From Pseudomonas laurentiana (lineage in GTDB: Bacteria; Pseudomonadota; Gammaproteobacteria; Pseudomonadales; Pseudomonadaceae): a stretch of 43,589 nucleotides of DNA. Position 1 is the first letter of the stretch; each line of letters begins with the position of its first letter. The notes beneath the pieces were generated by a model. It was not told the origin of the DNA and did no database searches. It saw only the letters and a program-made list of their open reading frames with translations. Position numbers and translations under genes: made by a program. This document shows, piece by piece, positions 26,744 through 36,931 of the stretch. Where the stretch lies: the NCBI RefSeq assembly GCF_014648275.1, contig NZ_BMQU01000027.1, forward strand, positions 1-43,589, in the 5' to 3' direction.

Positions 26744-29700
26744 ATGAAAAGAATGCTGATTAACGCGACTCAACCCGAAGAGTTGCGTGTTGCTCTGGTG
26801 GACGGCCAACGTCTCTACGACCTGGATATCGAGTCCGGTGCTCGCGAGCAGAAAAAAGCCAACATCTACAAAGGCCGGATTACCCGGATCGAACCCAGCC
26901 TCGAAGCCGCATTCGTCGACTTCGGTTCTGAGCGCCACGGCTTCCTGCCGCTGAAAGAAATTTCCCGCGAATACTTCAAGAAGGCCCCAGAAGGCCGCGT
27001 CAACATCAAGGAAGTACTGAGCGAAGGCCAGGAAGTCATTGTCCAGGTCGAGAAAGAAGAGCGTGGCAACAAGGGCGCAGCCCTGACCACCTTCATCAGC
27101 CTGGCCGGTCGTTACCTGGTGCTGATGCCGAACAACCCGCGTGCTGGCGGCATCTCGCGCCGCATCGAAGGCGAAGAGCGCAACGAACTGCGCGAAGCCC
27201 TCAATGGCCTGGTCGCACCTGCCGACATGGGCCTGATCGTTCGCACCGCCGGCCTGGGCCGCAGCAGCGAAGAAATGCAATGGGACCTGGACTACCTGCT
27301 GCAGCTCTGGACTGCAATCAAGGAAGCCTCCCTGGACCGCGCCGCACCTTTCCTGATCTACCAGGAAAGCAACGTCATCATTCGCGCTATCCGCGACTAC
27401 CTGCGCCAGGACATCGGCGAAGTACTGATCGACAGCATCGATGCCCAGGAAGAAGCCCTGACCTTCATCCGCCAGGTGATGCCGCAGTACGCCAGCAAGA
27501 TCAAACTCTACGAAGACAGCGTTCCGCTGTTCAATCGTTTCCAGATCGAAAGCCAGATCGAAACCGCCTTCCAGCGCGTCGTCGAACTGCCATCGGGCGG
27601 CTCGATCGTCATCGACCCAACCGAAGCACTGGTCTCCATCGACATCAACTCGGCGCGCGCCACCAAAGGTAGCGACATCGAGGAAACCGCACTGCAGACC
27701 AACCTGGAAGCGGCCGAAGAAATCGCCCGCCAACTGCGCCTGCGCGACATTGGCGGTCTGATCGTCATCGACTTCATCGACATGACGCCGGCGAAGAACC
27801 AGCGCGCCGTCGAAGAAAAGGTCCGTGAATGCCTGGAAGCCGACCGCGCACGCGTTCAGGTTGGCCGCATCTCGCGCTTCGGCCTGCTGGAAATGTCCCG
27901 CCAGCGTCTGCGTCCATCCCTGGGCGAGAGCAGCGGCATCGTCTGCCCACGCTGCAGCGGCACCGGCATCATCCGTGACGTCGAGTCCCTGTCGCTGGCC
28001 ATCCTGCGCCTGATCGAAGAAGAGGCCCTGAAGGACCGCACTGCTGAAGTCCGCGCCCAGGTGCCGATTCCAGTCGCAGCCTTCCTGCTCAATGAAAAAC
28101 GCAACTCGATCACCAAGATCGAACTGCGTACCCGCGCACGCATCGTGATCCTGCCAAATGATCACCTTGAAACCCCGCACTTCGAAGTCCAGCGCCTGCG
28201 CGATGACAATCCAGAAGCGCTGAGCGGCCAGTCCAGCTACGAAATCGCCGCCACCGAGACCGAAGAAGTCCAGCCGGTTGCCGCAACGCGCACCCTGGTT
28301 CGCCAGGAAGCCGCAGTCAAGACTGCACCAGCCCGCGCCAATGCACCGGTACCTGCCGCACCAGAGCAGCCTGCCGCCCCCGTGCACGTCGCGCCCGAGC
28401 CAAGCCTGTTCAAAGGCCTGGTCAAGTCGCTGGTCAGCCTGTTCGCCAGCAAGGAAGCGCCTGCCGCCGCACCGGTCGTGACCGAGAAGCCAGCCGCCGA
28501 ACGCCCACAGCGCAACGAAGAGCGCCGCAGCGGTCGCCAGCAGAGCCGCAGCCGCAACGGTCGTCGCGACGAAGAACGCAAGCCTCGTGAGGAACGTGCC
28601 GAGCGCGCCCCGCGCGAAGAGCGTCAACCTCGTGAAGCCCGCGAAGAGACTCAGGCCCGCGAAGAGCGTGCACCTCGTCAGCCTCGCGAAGAGCGTCAAC
28701 CACGTGCCCCACGCGATGAGCGTCGCCGCGAAGAGCGCGTTCGCGAACTGCGCGAACCACTGGATGCCACTGCACCTGCCGCAGCCGCCGCTGCACCGGC
28801 TGCCGCACCAGCTGTACGCGAAGAACGCCCTGAGCGCGCACCACGCGAAGAACGCGCACCACGTGAAGAACGTGCGCCTCGTGAAGAGCGAGCGCCTCGC
28901 GAAGAGCGTGCACCACGCGAAGAACGTGCGCCGCGCGAAGAGCGCCAACCGCGTCCGCCACGTGAAGAACGCCAGCCACGCCCAGCCGAAGCGACCGCCG
29001 AAGCGACCGAAGAGCAACTGCCAAACGAAGAGTTGCTGCAAGAGGAAGCCGAAGGTGCCGATGGCGAGCGCCCACGTCGCCGCTCGCGCGGTCAGCGTCG
29101 CCGTAGCAACCGTCGCGAACGTCAACGTGATGCCAATGGCAACGTCGTTGAGGGCAGCGAAGAAGCCACTGAAGAGTCGGGTGCAGAACTGGCAGCGGGC
29201 CAGGTCATTGTTGCAGACGTAGCCGCCAGCAACATCGGCGCCGAAGTCGAAGCACAGGCCAACCCGCAAGCCGAAAGCGCTACCGTTGCTGTCGAAGCAC
29301 CTGTAGCCGCTACCGAGGTCGCTGCACAGGCTGCCCCCGCAGTTGAAGCCGCACCGGTAGAAGCCGCACCTGCAGTCGTAGAAGCCGCTGTAGCCGACAT
29401 CGCGCCAGTTGCCGAACAGCCTGCTGCGCCGGTAGAAGCCGTTGAAGCGGGTGCTGCTCCAGTCGTGGAAGTCACCCCGACTGTCGAGGCTGCGGTCGAA
29501 GCCCCTGTCGTCGCCAAGGAAGCCGAGCCTGTAGTCGAAGCACCTGCTCCAGTCGTGGTCGAAGCGCCCGCCGCCGAACCGGTAGCAGCTGCCGAAGCAC
29601 CTGCCCTGCCGCTGCCAAGCAGTGGCCGTGCGCCAAACGACCCACGCGAAGTACGTCGTCGCAAGCGCGAAGCAGAGGCTGCAGCAGCCGCGGCGGCGGC

Positions 29701-29854
29701 TAAAGCCGTTGAGGCACCGGCGGCTGTCGAAGCGCCAGTAGAAGCCCCCGCAGAAGCCGAGCAACCGTCCACCGAAGCTGCCGTAGCAGCAGAAGTGACC
29801 GAGCAAAGCCCGAAAGCCCTGGAAACCACAGAAGAGCATAAACCGCTCGCCTGA
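26744..29854 (+). CDS. rne: Ribonuclease E
   Basis: Essential endoribonuclease for mRNA decay and rRNA/tRNA maturation, and scaffold of the degradosome. The 1036-residue protein has the S1 domain (about 35-120), catalytic Asp300 (SIDINSARA) and Asp343 (IDFIDM), and the zinc-link Cys401/Cys404 (CPRC), all offset by 3 from E. coli. A probable membrane-binding amphipathic helix lies at about 553-572 ([17 protein letters not shown]). The tail has an Arg/Glu-rich region (about 585-745) with six exact-length APREER repeats at 699-734, a long Ala/Val/Glu-rich part, and the NDPR motif at 965-968. NDPR and REER repeats have been described as short linear motifs of Pseudomonas RNase E. The start at 26744 gives [10 protein letters not shown] and lacks a Shine-Dalgarno. 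Confidence 0.97.
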   Translation: MKRMLINATQPEELRVALVDGQRLYDLDIESGAREQKKANIYKGRITRIEPSLEAAFVDFGSERHGFLPLKEISREYFKKAPEGRVNIKEVLSEGQEVIVQVEKEERGNKGAALTTFISLAGRYLVLMPNNPRAGGISRRIEGEERNELREALNGLVAPADMGLIVRTAGLGRSSEEMQWDLDYLLQLWTAIKEASLDRAAPFLIYQESNVIIRAIRDYLRQDIGEVLIDSIDAQEEALTFIRQVMPQYASKIKLYEDSVPLFNRFQIESQIETAFQRVVELPSGGSIVIDPTEALVSIDINSARATKGSDIEETALQTNLEAAEEIARQLRLRDIGGLIVIDFIDMTPAKNQRAVEEKVRECLEADRARVQVGRISRFGLLEMSRQRLRPSLGESSGIVCPRCSGTGIIRDVESLSLAILRLIEEEALKDRTAEVRAQVPIPVAAFLLNEKRNSITKIELRTRARIVILPNDHLETPHFEVQRLRDDNPEALSGQSSYEIAATETEEVQPVAATRTLVRQEAAVKTAPARANAPVPAAPEQPAAPVHVAPEPSLFKGLVKSLVSLFASKEAPAAAPVVTEKPAAERPQRNEERRSGRQQSRSRNGRRDEERKPREERAERAPREERQPREAREETQAREERAPRQPREERQPRAPRDERRREERVRELREPLDATAPAAAAAAPAAAPAVREERPERAPREERAPREERAPREERAPREERAPREERAPREERQPRPPREERQPRPAEATAEATEEQLPNEELLQEEAEGADGERPRRRSRGQRRRSNRRERQRDANGNVVEGSEEATEESGAELAAGQVIVADVAASNIGAEVEAQANPQAESATVAVEAPVAATEVAAQAAPAVEAAPVEAAPAVVEAAVADIAPVAEQPAAPVEAVEAGAAPVVEVTPTVEAAVEAPVVAKEAEPVVEAPAPVVVEAPAAEPVAAAEAPALPLPSSGRAPNDPREVRRRKREAEAAAAAAAAKAVEAPAAVEAPVEAPAEAEQPSTEAAVAAEVTEQSPKALETTEEHKPLA
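28838..28945 (+). repeat. Six 18-bp in-frame repeats in rne (APREER)
   Basis: Six tandem 18-base units encode APREER six times (residues 699-734). The units differ at synonymous positions (GCA/GCG, CCA/CCT/CCG, CGC/CGT, GAA/GAG at the second Glu), so the repeated peptide is under selection, not freshly duplicated DNA. Looser copies surround the block from about 28590 to 28990. Confidence 0.9.
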
Positions 29855-29867
29855 TTTCCAAGGCTGA

Positions 29868-29907
29868 AAAAAAGCCCCGCCAGTTGATGCTGGCGGGGCT
29901 TTTTATT
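29868..29907. terminator. Bidirectional terminator between rne and murB
   Basis: An 11-bp GC-rich stem AGCCCCGCCAG/CTGGCGGGGCT with a 6-base loop, flanked by seven A on the left and a T-run on the right. It can end rne rightward and the long envelope operon ending in murB leftward. Confidence 0.95.
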
Positions 29908-29966
29908 GGCGGAAAACTCAACCTGAATAACTACCTGCGATGCCGCACACTGCGGCTTCGCGGCAC

Positions 29967-30986
29967 TCAGTACAAATTAGGCTCCATCTCCAACTCGACA
30001 CCAAAGCGCTCGAGGATATCGACCTGGATCTTTTGCGCCAGCCGATGAAGCTGCATGCCACTGGCCTGGCCGTAGTTGACCAGCACCAATGCCTGAAGGC
30101 GGTGTACGCCAGCATCGCCATCGCGATAACCTTTCCAGCCAGCCAGTTCGATCAACCAGCCGGCCGCCAACTTCACCTGACCATCCGCCTGAGGGTATGC
30201 CACAAGCCCCGGGTGAGCCTGGCGGATATGTTCGGCCAGCGCAGCAGGCACGACTGGGTTCTTGAAGAAACTCCCCGCATTCCCCAGCTCGGCTGGATCA
30301 GGTAGTTTTTCCCGCCGAATACTGCAAATAGCATCGCTGACATTCTGTGCGGTTGGCTGCTCGATACCCTGCTCGCTCAACCGCTGGCGCACCGGCCCAT
30401 AGTCCAGGTGCAAATGCATGGCCCGGCTCAGTGCAAAGCGTACTCGTAGAATCAGCCAGCGCCCGGGGTTACGCTTGAACAGGCTGTCACGGTAGGCAAA
30501 TGCACAGTCTTCAAGGGTGAACTCACGCAACTCACCCGTTTGGCGATCCAGTGCGGTCAGCCCGACAAATACATCCTTGATCTCGACGCCGTAAGCACCA
30601 ATGTTCTGCATCGGCGCAGCACCGACCGTGCCCGGAATCAGACTGAGGTTTTCAAGCCCCGCCAATCCCTGCGCCAGCGTCCACTGGACAAACGCATGCC
30701 ATGGCTCACCCGCCTCTGCTTCCACGATCACTCGCTGGCCGTCATCACTGAGCATCCGCACGCCGGTACTGGCCATGCGCAACACCAATGCCTCGACGTT
30801 GGCCGTGAGCAACAGGTTGCTACCGCCACCAATCACCAGCACCGGCCACTGCTGCGCAGCCGCATAGGCCAGCAGCTCCCGTACATCCGCGTCAGTGTGA
30901 GCCTCGGCAAAATGCGCTGCACGCACATCGATGCCGAAAGTGTTGTAAGGCTTGAGCGAAACATCTGACCGTACCTGTACGCTCAT
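29967..30986 (-). CDS. murB: UDP-N-acetylenolpyruvoylglucosamine reductase
   Basis: Reduces UDP-GlcNAc-enolpyruvate to UDP-MurNAc with NADPH and FAD, in the cytoplasm. The 339-residue protein is a type I (E. coli-like) MurB. It has the FAD-binding VIGGGSNLLLT (about 51-61), GTVGAAPMQNIGAYG, YRDSLFK, and the proton-donor serine in NAGSFFKNP. It is the last gene of the leftward operon and overlaps ptpA by 4 bases (ATGA). Confidence 0.97.
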   Translation of the reverse strand: MSVQVRSDVSLKPYNTFGIDVRAAHFAEAHTDADVRELLAYAAAQQWPVLVIGGGSNLLLTANVEALVLRMASTGVRMLSDDGQRVIVEAEAGEPWHAFVQWTLAQGLAGLENLSLIPGTVGAAPMQNIGAYGVEIKDVFVGLTALDRQTGELREFTLEDCAFAYRDSLFKRNPGRWLILRVRFALSRAMHLHLDYGPVRQRLSEQGIEQPTAQNVSDAICSIRREKLPDPAELGNAGSFFKNPVVPAALAEHIRQAHPGLVAYPQADGQVKLAAGWLIELAGWKGYRDGDAGVHRLQALVLVNYGQASGMQLHRLAQKIQVDILERFGVELEMEPNLY

Positions 30987-31447
30987 AGACGTCCCCTCAG
31001 CTCGATAACCAGCGCCCTACAGGCGTCCTCGATCAGATCAAGCACCCGCTCGAAACCCTGTTCACCGCCGTAGTAAGGGTCTGGAACTTCATCAACAGCC
31101 CCCTCGAAGCGACGCAGAAACAGGTCCAGCTCTGCCTTTGCCTGCGCTGGGCGCATCGCCTGCAGATGACCCAGGTTACTGTTGTCCATCGCCAGGATCA
31201 GGTCGTAACGCTCGAAATCCGCCGCACTCACCTGCTGCGCACGCTGCTGGGACAAATCATAGCCACGCAACTGAGCCGCACGCCGGGTACGGCTGTCTGG
31301 CGGGTTACCGACATGCCAGTCACCGGTTCCGGCCGATGCCACCTCGATCACCTCAGCCAGGCCCGCCTCCTTCAACTGATGGCGCAAAACACCTTCAGCG
31401 GTTGGCGAACGGCAGATATTGCCCAGGCAGACAAAAAGAACCCGCAT
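30983..31447 (-). CDS. Low-molecular-weight protein tyrosine phosphatase
   Basis: A 154-residue LMW-PTP with the P-loop CLGNICRS (Cys7 nucleophile, Arg13) and the general acid Asp in DEVPDPYYGG. In this context between kdsB and murB it could act on a tyrosine kinase or on another phosphorylated envelope factor, but the substrate is unknown. It overlaps kdsB by 1 base (TGATG) and murB by 4. Confidence 0.93.
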   Translation of the reverse strand: MRVLFVCLGNICRSPTAEGVLRHQLKEAGLAEVIEVASAGTGDWHVGNPPDSRTRRAAQLRGYDLSQQRAQQVSAADFERYDLILAMDNSNLGHLQAMRPAQAKAELDLFLRRFEGAVDEVPDPYYGGEQGFERVLDLIEDACRALVIELRGRL

Positions 31448-32211
31448 CAGGCCTCCAGCAAGCGCCGTACGCGCTCAAGGTCTTCAGGGGTATCAACCCC
31501 AACCGGCGGGGCTTCCAGGGCATCGGCCACATGGATACGCACACCGTTCCAGAGTGCTCGCAACTGCTCAAGCGACTCGGTTTTTTCGAGCCAGCACGGC
31601 CCCCAACCAACAAAGTCCTGCAGGAAACCGGCGCGATAGGCGTACATGCCAATGTGCCGGCGATACGGCACACCCGACGGAAGCTGATCACGGCTCTGCG
31701 CAAAGGCATCACGGGCAAATGGCAACGGGGCACGACTGAAGGTCAGGGCCAGGCCGTTGCAATCGCTAACCACCTTGACCGCGTTAGGATTGAACAGGGC
31801 TTCGACGTCGCTAATCGGCTCGGCCAGGGTGGCGATACCTGCCTCTGGATGAGCGGCCAGGTTAGCCGCCACCTGATCAATGATCACCGGAGGAATCAGG
31901 GGTTCGTCACCTTGCACGTTGACCACGATCGCGTCGGCAGGCAGGCCCAACTGAGTCGCCACTTCGGCCAGACGATCGGTACCCGAATCGTGATCCTCAC
32001 GGGTCATCAGCACTTCAGCGCCAAAGGCCTCACATACCTTGAAGATCTCGGCATCATCAGTGGCTACCACCACCCGTGCCGCACTGCTCTTGCGCGCCTG
32101 CTCCCAGACATGCTGGATCATCGGCTTGCCGGCGATCAGCAGCAGCGGTTTACCCGGCAGCCGGGTGGAACGCAAACGGGCCGGAATCACTACCGTGAAC
32201 GCTTGGCTCAT
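31447..32211 (-). CDS. kdsB: 3-deoxy-manno-octulosonate cytidylyltransferase
   Basis: Activates Kdo as CMP-Kdo for lipopolysaccharide inner-core synthesis. The 254-residue protein has the nucleotidyltransferase start [17 protein letters not shown], the VVATDD segment, [16 protein letters not shown], and [10 protein letters not shown]. It overlaps ycaR by 4 bases and ptpA by 1. It works in the same pathway as lpxK two genes upstream. Confidence 0.97.
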   Translation of the reverse strand: MSQAFTVVIPARLRSTRLPGKPLLLIAGKPMIQHVWEQARKSSAARVVVATDDAEIFKVCEAFGAEVLMTREDHDSGTDRLAEVATQLGLPADAIVVNVQGDEPLIPPVIIDQVAANLAAHPEAGIATLAEPISDVEALFNPNAVKVVSDCNGLALTFSRAPLPFARDAFAQSRDQLPSGVPYRRHIGMYAYRAGFLQDFVGWGPCWLEKTESLEQLRALWNGVRIHVADALEAPPVGVDTPEDLERVRRLLEA

Positions 32212-32393
32212 TTCTCCAGGCGCTCTTCGTCAGTCAAGGTGCGGGCTTCGCTCTCCAGCATGACCGGAATACCGTCGCGAATCGGGTACGCAAGGCCCGC
32301 ACCCTTGCTGATCAGCTCGGTCTTGTCAGCGCTGAGCTTGAGCGGACCCTTGGTGATGGGGCAAGCAAGGATGTCGAGCAATTTGGTGTCCAT
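32208..32393 (-). CDS. ycaR: UPF0434/Trm112-like small protein (YcaR)
   Basis: A 61-residue protein located between lpxK and kdsB, as in most gammaproteobacteria. It matches the YcaR pattern ([31 protein letters not shown]). The family often has a CPxC zinc pair at this point; here the second Cys is replaced (CPITK), so a zinc site of the usual kind is incomplete. It overlaps kdsB by 4 bases. Function unknown. Confidence 0.92.
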   Translation of the reverse strand: MDTKLLDILACPITKGPLKLSADKTELISKGAGLAYPIRDGIPVMLESEARTLTDEERLEK

Positions 32394-32431
32394 GGAAATT
32401 CCTCAGGCCTGTGGCCGGAAAAAGAAAAGGT

Positions 32432-33442
32432 TCAGGGTTGCCGGTGACCGGGCAGCAAACGCGTCAGTTGGTCGTCGAACCAACGAGCAAAGGCCGGAGA
32501 TGGCACGGCATCCACTGCAAGGTACCACCAGTCGGCGGCGGCGAAGGCACGGCATTTCACCGCATCCTTTTCGGTCATCAGCAGCGGCAAGGAAGGCGTA
32601 AAGCTCAAGGCTTCGGCGCTGTAAACCGCATGATCGGCAAAGGGATGAGGCTCTGGTCGCCAGTTTAGCCCCTCCAAGGTATTGAAGAAACGCTGCGGAT
32701 TACCGATTCCGGCCACGGCATGCACAGCCTGACCGGGCGGAAAATGATCGACACCGCAGCGCTCGCCACTGCGCACATTGACCAGCGCAGCAGGCTCGAG
32801 CCGAAAGGCATAGCCTTCGTCGTTGTCGGCTGCAGCGCCATTGAACAGCACCGCATCGACCTCAAGCAGACGCTCGACCGGCTCGCGCAACGGACCGGCC
32901 GGCAGGCAGCGGCGATTACCCAGGCCCCGTGCGGCATCGATCAACACCAGCTCCAGGTCACGAGCCAAGCGGTAATGTTGCAAGCCGTCATCACTGAGGA
33001 TCAGGTCCAGCGGCTCGGCGGCCAACAGCGCCTGGACCGCTCGCGACCGGTCGGGATCGATCATCAGCGGCACACCGCTACGCTGAACGATCAACAGCGG
33101 CTCATCGCCCGCCTGAGCGGCTGACTGCTCTGCGCGCACACGCCAAGGTAACTGCGGCGGCGTGGCACCATAACCGCGGCTGACCACACCGACACGCAGC
33201 CCCTGGCGGCGGCAGTGCTCGATCAGCCAAAGGATCAGGGGCGTCTTGCCAGTACCGCCGACGGTGATATTACCGACCACCACCACCGGTACCGGGGCAC
33301 GGTAACTGCTGCTCTCACCAGCCAGAAAACGCTGGCGCTTTCGCAGCACCACACGCCGGTAGAGGGCTTCCAGCGGCCTCAACAGGGCCAGGGCCGGATG
33401 CCCTGCATACCAGGCCTTGAGCAAGTGATCGGCAAAGGCCAT
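32432..33442 (-). CDS. lpxK: Tetraacyldisaccharide 4'-kinase
   Basis: Adds the 4'-phosphate to the lipid A precursor at the inner membrane. The 336-residue protein has an N-terminal amphipathic/membrane-associated helix, the P-loop [12 protein letters not shown] (58-69), RGYG, and [15 protein letters not shown]. The ATG at 33442 overlaps the exbD stop by one base. It is usual in Pseudomonas for exbB-exbD to precede lpxK here, whereas enterobacteria have msbA in this place. Confidence 0.96.
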   Translation of the reverse strand: MAFADHLLKAWYAGHPALALLRPLEALYRRVVLRKRQRFLAGESSSYRAPVPVVVVGNITVGGTGKTPLILWLIEHCRRQGLRVGVVSRGYGATPPQLPWRVRAEQSAAQAGDEPLLIVQRSGVPLMIDPDRSRAVQALLAAEPLDLILSDDGLQHYRLARDLELVLIDAARGLGNRRCLPAGPLREPVERLLEVDAVLFNGAAADNDEGYAFRLEPAALVNVRSGERCGVDHFPPGQAVHAVAGIGNPQRFFNTLEGLNWRPEPHPFADHAVYSAEALSFTPSLPLLMTEKDAVKCRAFAAADWWYLAVDAVPSPAFARWFDDQLTRLLPGHRQP

Positions 33443-33873
33443 CAAGGATTCCCCGGCGCTGCCTCGACCGTGGTCATGCGCAACTGGCTGAAGCCCAGCT
33501 TGCCTGCAGCGTCCATTGCGGTAACCACCGCTTGATGCGGCGTCTTGCCATCAGCACTGATCGACAACGGCAACCGAGTATCACCACCCGACTCCTTTTG
33601 CAGGGCATCGGTCAGCGTTGCCAGGTCACTTTTGGGCAGCAGGTTATTGTTCAGCGAATACACCCCTTCAGCACTGATGGTGATCTCCAACTGCTTGAGC
33701 TCCGACTCCGGGGCAGGCGTGCCACTGGCGGCTTCCGGCAGTTCGACGCGCAACTGGGTTTCGCGGGTGAAGGTAGTGGTCACCACAAAGAACAGCAGGA
33801 GGATGAACACCACATCGATGAGTGAGGCCAGGTTGATGTCCACGGTCTCCCGTGGCTTGCGCCGGAATTTCAC
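33442..33873 (-). CDS. exbD: ExbD/TolR-family energy-transducing protein
   Basis: Partner of the upstream ExbB/TolQ-like protein; together they use the proton gradient to drive work at the envelope. The 143-residue protein has a basic N-terminus ([16 protein letters not shown]), one membrane helix with the conserved Asp ([16 protein letters not shown]), and a periplasmic domain. It starts with GTG at 33873 and overlaps exbB by 4 bases. No TonB or TolA gene is adjacent, so its outer partner is not shown by context. Confidence 0.92.
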   Translation of the reverse strand: MKFRRKPRETVDINLASLIDVVFILLLFFVVTTTFTRETQLRVELPEAASGTPAPESELKQLEITISAEGVYSLNNNLLPKSDLATLTDALQKESGGDTRLPLSISADGKTPHQAVVTAMDAAGKLGFSQLRMTTVEAAPGNP

Positions 33874-34505
33874 GCCTTGCCCTCAGCCAGGTCGACATCA
33901 CGGTCACCCTGGACCACTTCGACCAGCTTGATTGCCTCCTGCTCCATGCCGACCACCAGTTCATCGATGCGCCGCTGCAGGAAACGGTGGAAGAAGACCG
34001 AAGGGATACCGACCATCAAGCCTGCTGCCGTGGTGATCAACGCCTTGGAAATACCGCCGGCCAGTACCGAGGCGTTAGCCGACATCCCCGTGCCCATGAA
34101 CGAGCTGAAGATATCGATCATGCCCAACACCGTACCCAGCAGGCCAAGCAGTGGTGCCATGGCAGCAATGGTGCCCAGTGCATTGATATAGCGTTCCAGC
34201 TCGTGGATGACCCGGGCAGCGGCTTCTTCAATGCACTCTTTCATGATTTCGCGACCATGCCGCGAGTTCGCCAGGCCCGCTGCGAGGATCTCGCCCAGTG
34301 GCGAATCGGCACGCAGGGCCTTGAGTTTATCGCTGTTGAGTTGCTTGTCCTGAATCCAGCGCCAGACCTGACCCAGCAGGTGCGGCGGGGTGACACGGCT
34401 GGCGCGCAGGGTCCACAGGCGCTCGGCGACGATCGCCATGGCGGCGATGGAGCTCAGAATGATCGGCAGCATCATCCAACCGCCAGACTTGACCAATTCC
34501 CACAC
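33870..34505 (-). CDS. exbB: ExbB/TolQ-family proton channel protein
   Basis: A 211-residue inner-membrane protein of the MotA/TolQ/ExbB family. It has three membrane helices: GGWMMLPIILSSIAAMAIV near the N-terminus, LGTIAAMAPLLGLLGTVLGMI in the middle, and ISKALITTAAGLMVGIPSVFF near the C-terminus. The GTG at 34505 gives (V/M)WELVKSGGW, the N-terminus expected for this Pseudomonas family, and has AGGGGG upstream; the longer reading from 34640 runs back into comEC. It lies 71 bases after comEC and overlaps exbD. Confidence 0.93.
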   Translation of the reverse strand: MWELVKSGGWMMLPIILSSIAAMAIVAERLWTLRASRVTPPHLLGQVWRWIQDKQLNSDKLKALRADSPLGEILAAGLANSRHGREIMKECIEEAAARVIHELERYINALGTIAAMAPLLGLLGTVLGMIDIFSSFMGTGMSANASVLAGGISKALITTAAGLMVGIPSVFFHRFLQRRIDELVVGMEQEAIKLVEVVQGDRDVDLAEGKA

Positions 34506-34576
34506 AGTAACGACCCCCTCGAAAAAGTCCGCCACTTTACCATAGGGCTTCCGCCGCTCGCAGGTCGTCATGTCGG

Positions 34577-36790
34577 CTAGCGCCAGAAGCGTTGCTGGCG
34601 ACGCATCCCCTGAGGCTCGCCGAAACTCCCCAGGCGCCAATAGACCGCGCCTTCCAACGCACTGTCATAGGGGACAATACCCAAGTGTCTGTAGCGCGCC
34701 ATCACCTCGGGATGGGGATGACCAAACGCGTTGTAACGGCCGCGTGAAATCAGGACGCCCCTGGGTGCCAACGCCTCAAGAAATGCCTGGCCAGAGGCGC
34801 TTCGACTGCCATGATGAGGGGCTTGCAACCAATCGACGCGGGGCTCTGCCGTTGCCTGCAGCCAAGCCCGCTCACCTTCCGCATCGATATCTCCGGTCAG
34901 CAACAATCGCTCCCCGGAAGCCTCGACCAATAACACGCATGAGCCTTGATTGCTGTCGCCTGCCTCGTGCCATTGCCACACAGAAAACCGTACCCCATCC
35001 CACTCCCAGTGTTCACCGGCAACACAGGGCTGGGCCTGCAAGGCCTGGGGCAACCTCTGCACCTCACCGGCCAGTACACGTGCAACCGGCAAACCACGCT
35101 TCACCGCCAGCGCGCCTCCGGCGTGGTCGGCATCCGCATGACTAAGCAGCATCAGGTCGAGTGTGCTTACACCCAGCTTCAGGAGCGTAGGCAGTACGAT
35201 GCGCGCCCCCAGATCGACCTCTCCCATGGCCGGTCCCGCGTCATACAACAGGGCGCGGTGACGGGTACGCAGAATAAAGGCCTGCCCCTGCCCTACATCC
35301 AGCTGCCAGACCTCCAACTGCCCCTCCGGCACCTCATCACGCGGGGCAAAGACCGCCAGCAGCACAGCGGGCCAGCCTAATATCCGCATCGGCAACCCTT
35401 TGGGCAATAACACCAGGAACACCCCAAGGCAGACCAGCAGCCATGCCCATAACGGCAAGGCCGCCGGCACCCAGGCTGGCTGCCAATCAGCGACCTGCCC
35501 GAGCACGCGAAACAGTACATCCAGCAAACCACCCGCCAACCACAACAAGCATGCACCGAGTACCGGCACATCAAGCAGTAACGTCCCCGCCAAGGCGACC
35601 GGCAACACCAGCACGCTGATCCAGGGCACCGCCAACAGATTGGCCAGCGGCGCACTGAGGCTCACGGGCAATCCAAGCACCAGCAAGAACGGAAGCAACC
35701 CCAGGGCAATCATCCATTGCGCCCGGGTCCACGCCTGCCAGGCACGCCAGGCGCCCAGCCGCCCGCTGAATGTGAAGATCAGGATGGCTACCGCACCGAA
35801 GGACAACCAGAACCCTGGCTGCAGACTGGCCAGCGGTTCAATCAGCAGTACCGCATTGAGCGCCAGCAGCCACGGCAGCATGACCCCCAGATGACGAAAA
35901 CGCAGACGCCAGAGCAACACCACCGCCAACATGATGCAGGCCCGACGCACCGGCACCTGAAACCCGGCGAGCATGCCGTACGCCAACGCCGCTGCGAGCG
36001 CCAGAACACACGCGGCAGGCAACCAGGGCACTGCGCGCGGCCAAAGCCCGAAACGCGCCAGCGCGGCTATCAGGGCATAGACCAGTCCCGCCAGCAGACC
36101 GATGTGCTGCCCTGAAATCACCAACAGGTGCACCGTGCCAGTCGCCTGCAACGCTTGCCAGTCCGCCCGTGTCAGGCCACTGCCATCGCCAAGTACCAGG
36201 GCAGCCAGCACGCCCTCGCGCCCTTGAGCATCGACCGCCATCAGCCGTTGCCGGATACCGTCACGCCAGACCATGTTCGCTGACGACAAGCGCTCACCAG
36301 CCTTGACGCTACCGGTGGCACCGATGCGGCGCGCCAACAGGGTCATTTCCTGATCGGCAATATGGGGGTTGAGCAGACCGAGCGGGCGCTTGAGGCTGAC
36401 GGCAAGCCGCCAGCGCTCTCCACTGTTGATCGGTGGCCCGCCATACCAGCTCAGACGCAAGCGCTTCGGCAACTGGGCGCGGCGTGAGCTGGCCTCGGCA
36501 AACTCAAAGCGCACGAACTGAGCATGGTGCTCAGGTAAGCCAACCACCCGTCCCTCCACCCACAATGTGCGACCGTCCAGCGCTGGCGGCAAGCGATCAT
36601 CCAGCGCGTCTTGCGCCGATAGACAGCCCCAGCAAAAACCCAGCAGGAAACACCCCAAGGGACGGGCCCGCGACGGCAGACAGCACAGCCCAAGCAGTAT
36701 CAGCGCAAGCAACACCCCGACCGAAGGCAGCGCAGGAAGCCATCGCAGGCATAACAGCCCGAGCGCAAGCGCAACCATCCCTGTGCGCAT
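34577..36790 (-). CDS. comEC: DNA internalization competence protein ComEC/Rec2
   Basis: Inner-membrane channel for single-stranded DNA uptake in natural transformation. The 737-residue protein has N-terminal helices, an OB-fold segment (about 60-150), a multi-helix competence domain (about 200-480) and a C-terminal metallo-beta-lactamase-like domain with LSHADADHAGG and APHHGSRSASG. All domains appear intact. Shine-Dalgarno AGGAG precedes the ATG at 36790. It is the first gene of the leftward run into exbB-exbD-lpxK. It is divergent from the DUF2062 gene with 141 bases between the starts, in which I see no convincing promoter. Confidence 0.94.
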   Translation of the reverse strand: MRTGMVALALGLLCLRWLPALPSVGVLLALILLGLCCLPSRARPLGCFLLGFCWGCLSAQDALDDRLPPALDGRTLWVEGRVVGLPEHHAQFVRFEFAEASSRRAQLPKRLRLSWYGGPPINSGERWRLAVSLKRPLGLLNPHIADQEMTLLARRIGATGSVKAGERLSSANMVWRDGIRQRLMAVDAQGREGVLAALVLGDGSGLTRADWQALQATGTVHLLVISGQHIGLLAGLVYALIAALARFGLWPRAVPWLPAACVLALAAALAYGMLAGFQVPVRRACIMLAVVLLWRLRFRHLGVMLPWLLALNAVLLIEPLASLQPGFWLSFGAVAILIFTFSGRLGAWRAWQAWTRAQWMIALGLLPFLLVLGLPVSLSAPLANLLAVPWISVLVLPVALAGTLLLDVPVLGACLLWLAGGLLDVLFRVLGQVADWQPAWVPAALPLWAWLLVCLGVFLVLLPKGLPMRILGWPAVLLAVFAPRDEVPEGQLEVWQLDVGQGQAFILRTRHRALLYDAGPAMGEVDLGARIVLPTLLKLGVSTLDLMLLSHADADHAGGALAVKRGLPVARVLAGEVQRLPQALQAQPCVAGEHWEWDGVRFSVWQWHEAGDSNQGSCVLLVEASGERLLLTGDIDAEGERAWLQATAEPRVDWLQAPHHGSRSASGQAFLEALAPRGVLISRGRYNAFGHPHPEVMARYRHLGIVPYDSALEGAVYWRLGSFGEPQGMRRQQRFWR

Positions 36791-36931
36791 GATCTGAAGC
36801 TCCTGAAAAAGAATCCCCCCAGAGGCTTAGATCAACGACGGCAAAGGTTCGCTTATTAATTGTCACAAAGTCTGAATTGGAGGCTTTTAGAATCCGTGCA
36901 TACTGACGGATCAAGAACGCCGAGAACCCAC

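Noticed and set aside
28590-28990. Repeats resembling a CRISPR or minisatellite array
   Set aside because: They are in-frame protein repeats (APREER) of rne without unique spacers.
26579-29839. Very long open frame (1086 codons) antisense to rne
   Set aside because: It mirrors the rne codon pattern: GC-rich Ala/Glu/Arg codons read backwards give Phe, Cys, Gly and Trp runs. It matches no family, and rne itself is certain on the other strand.
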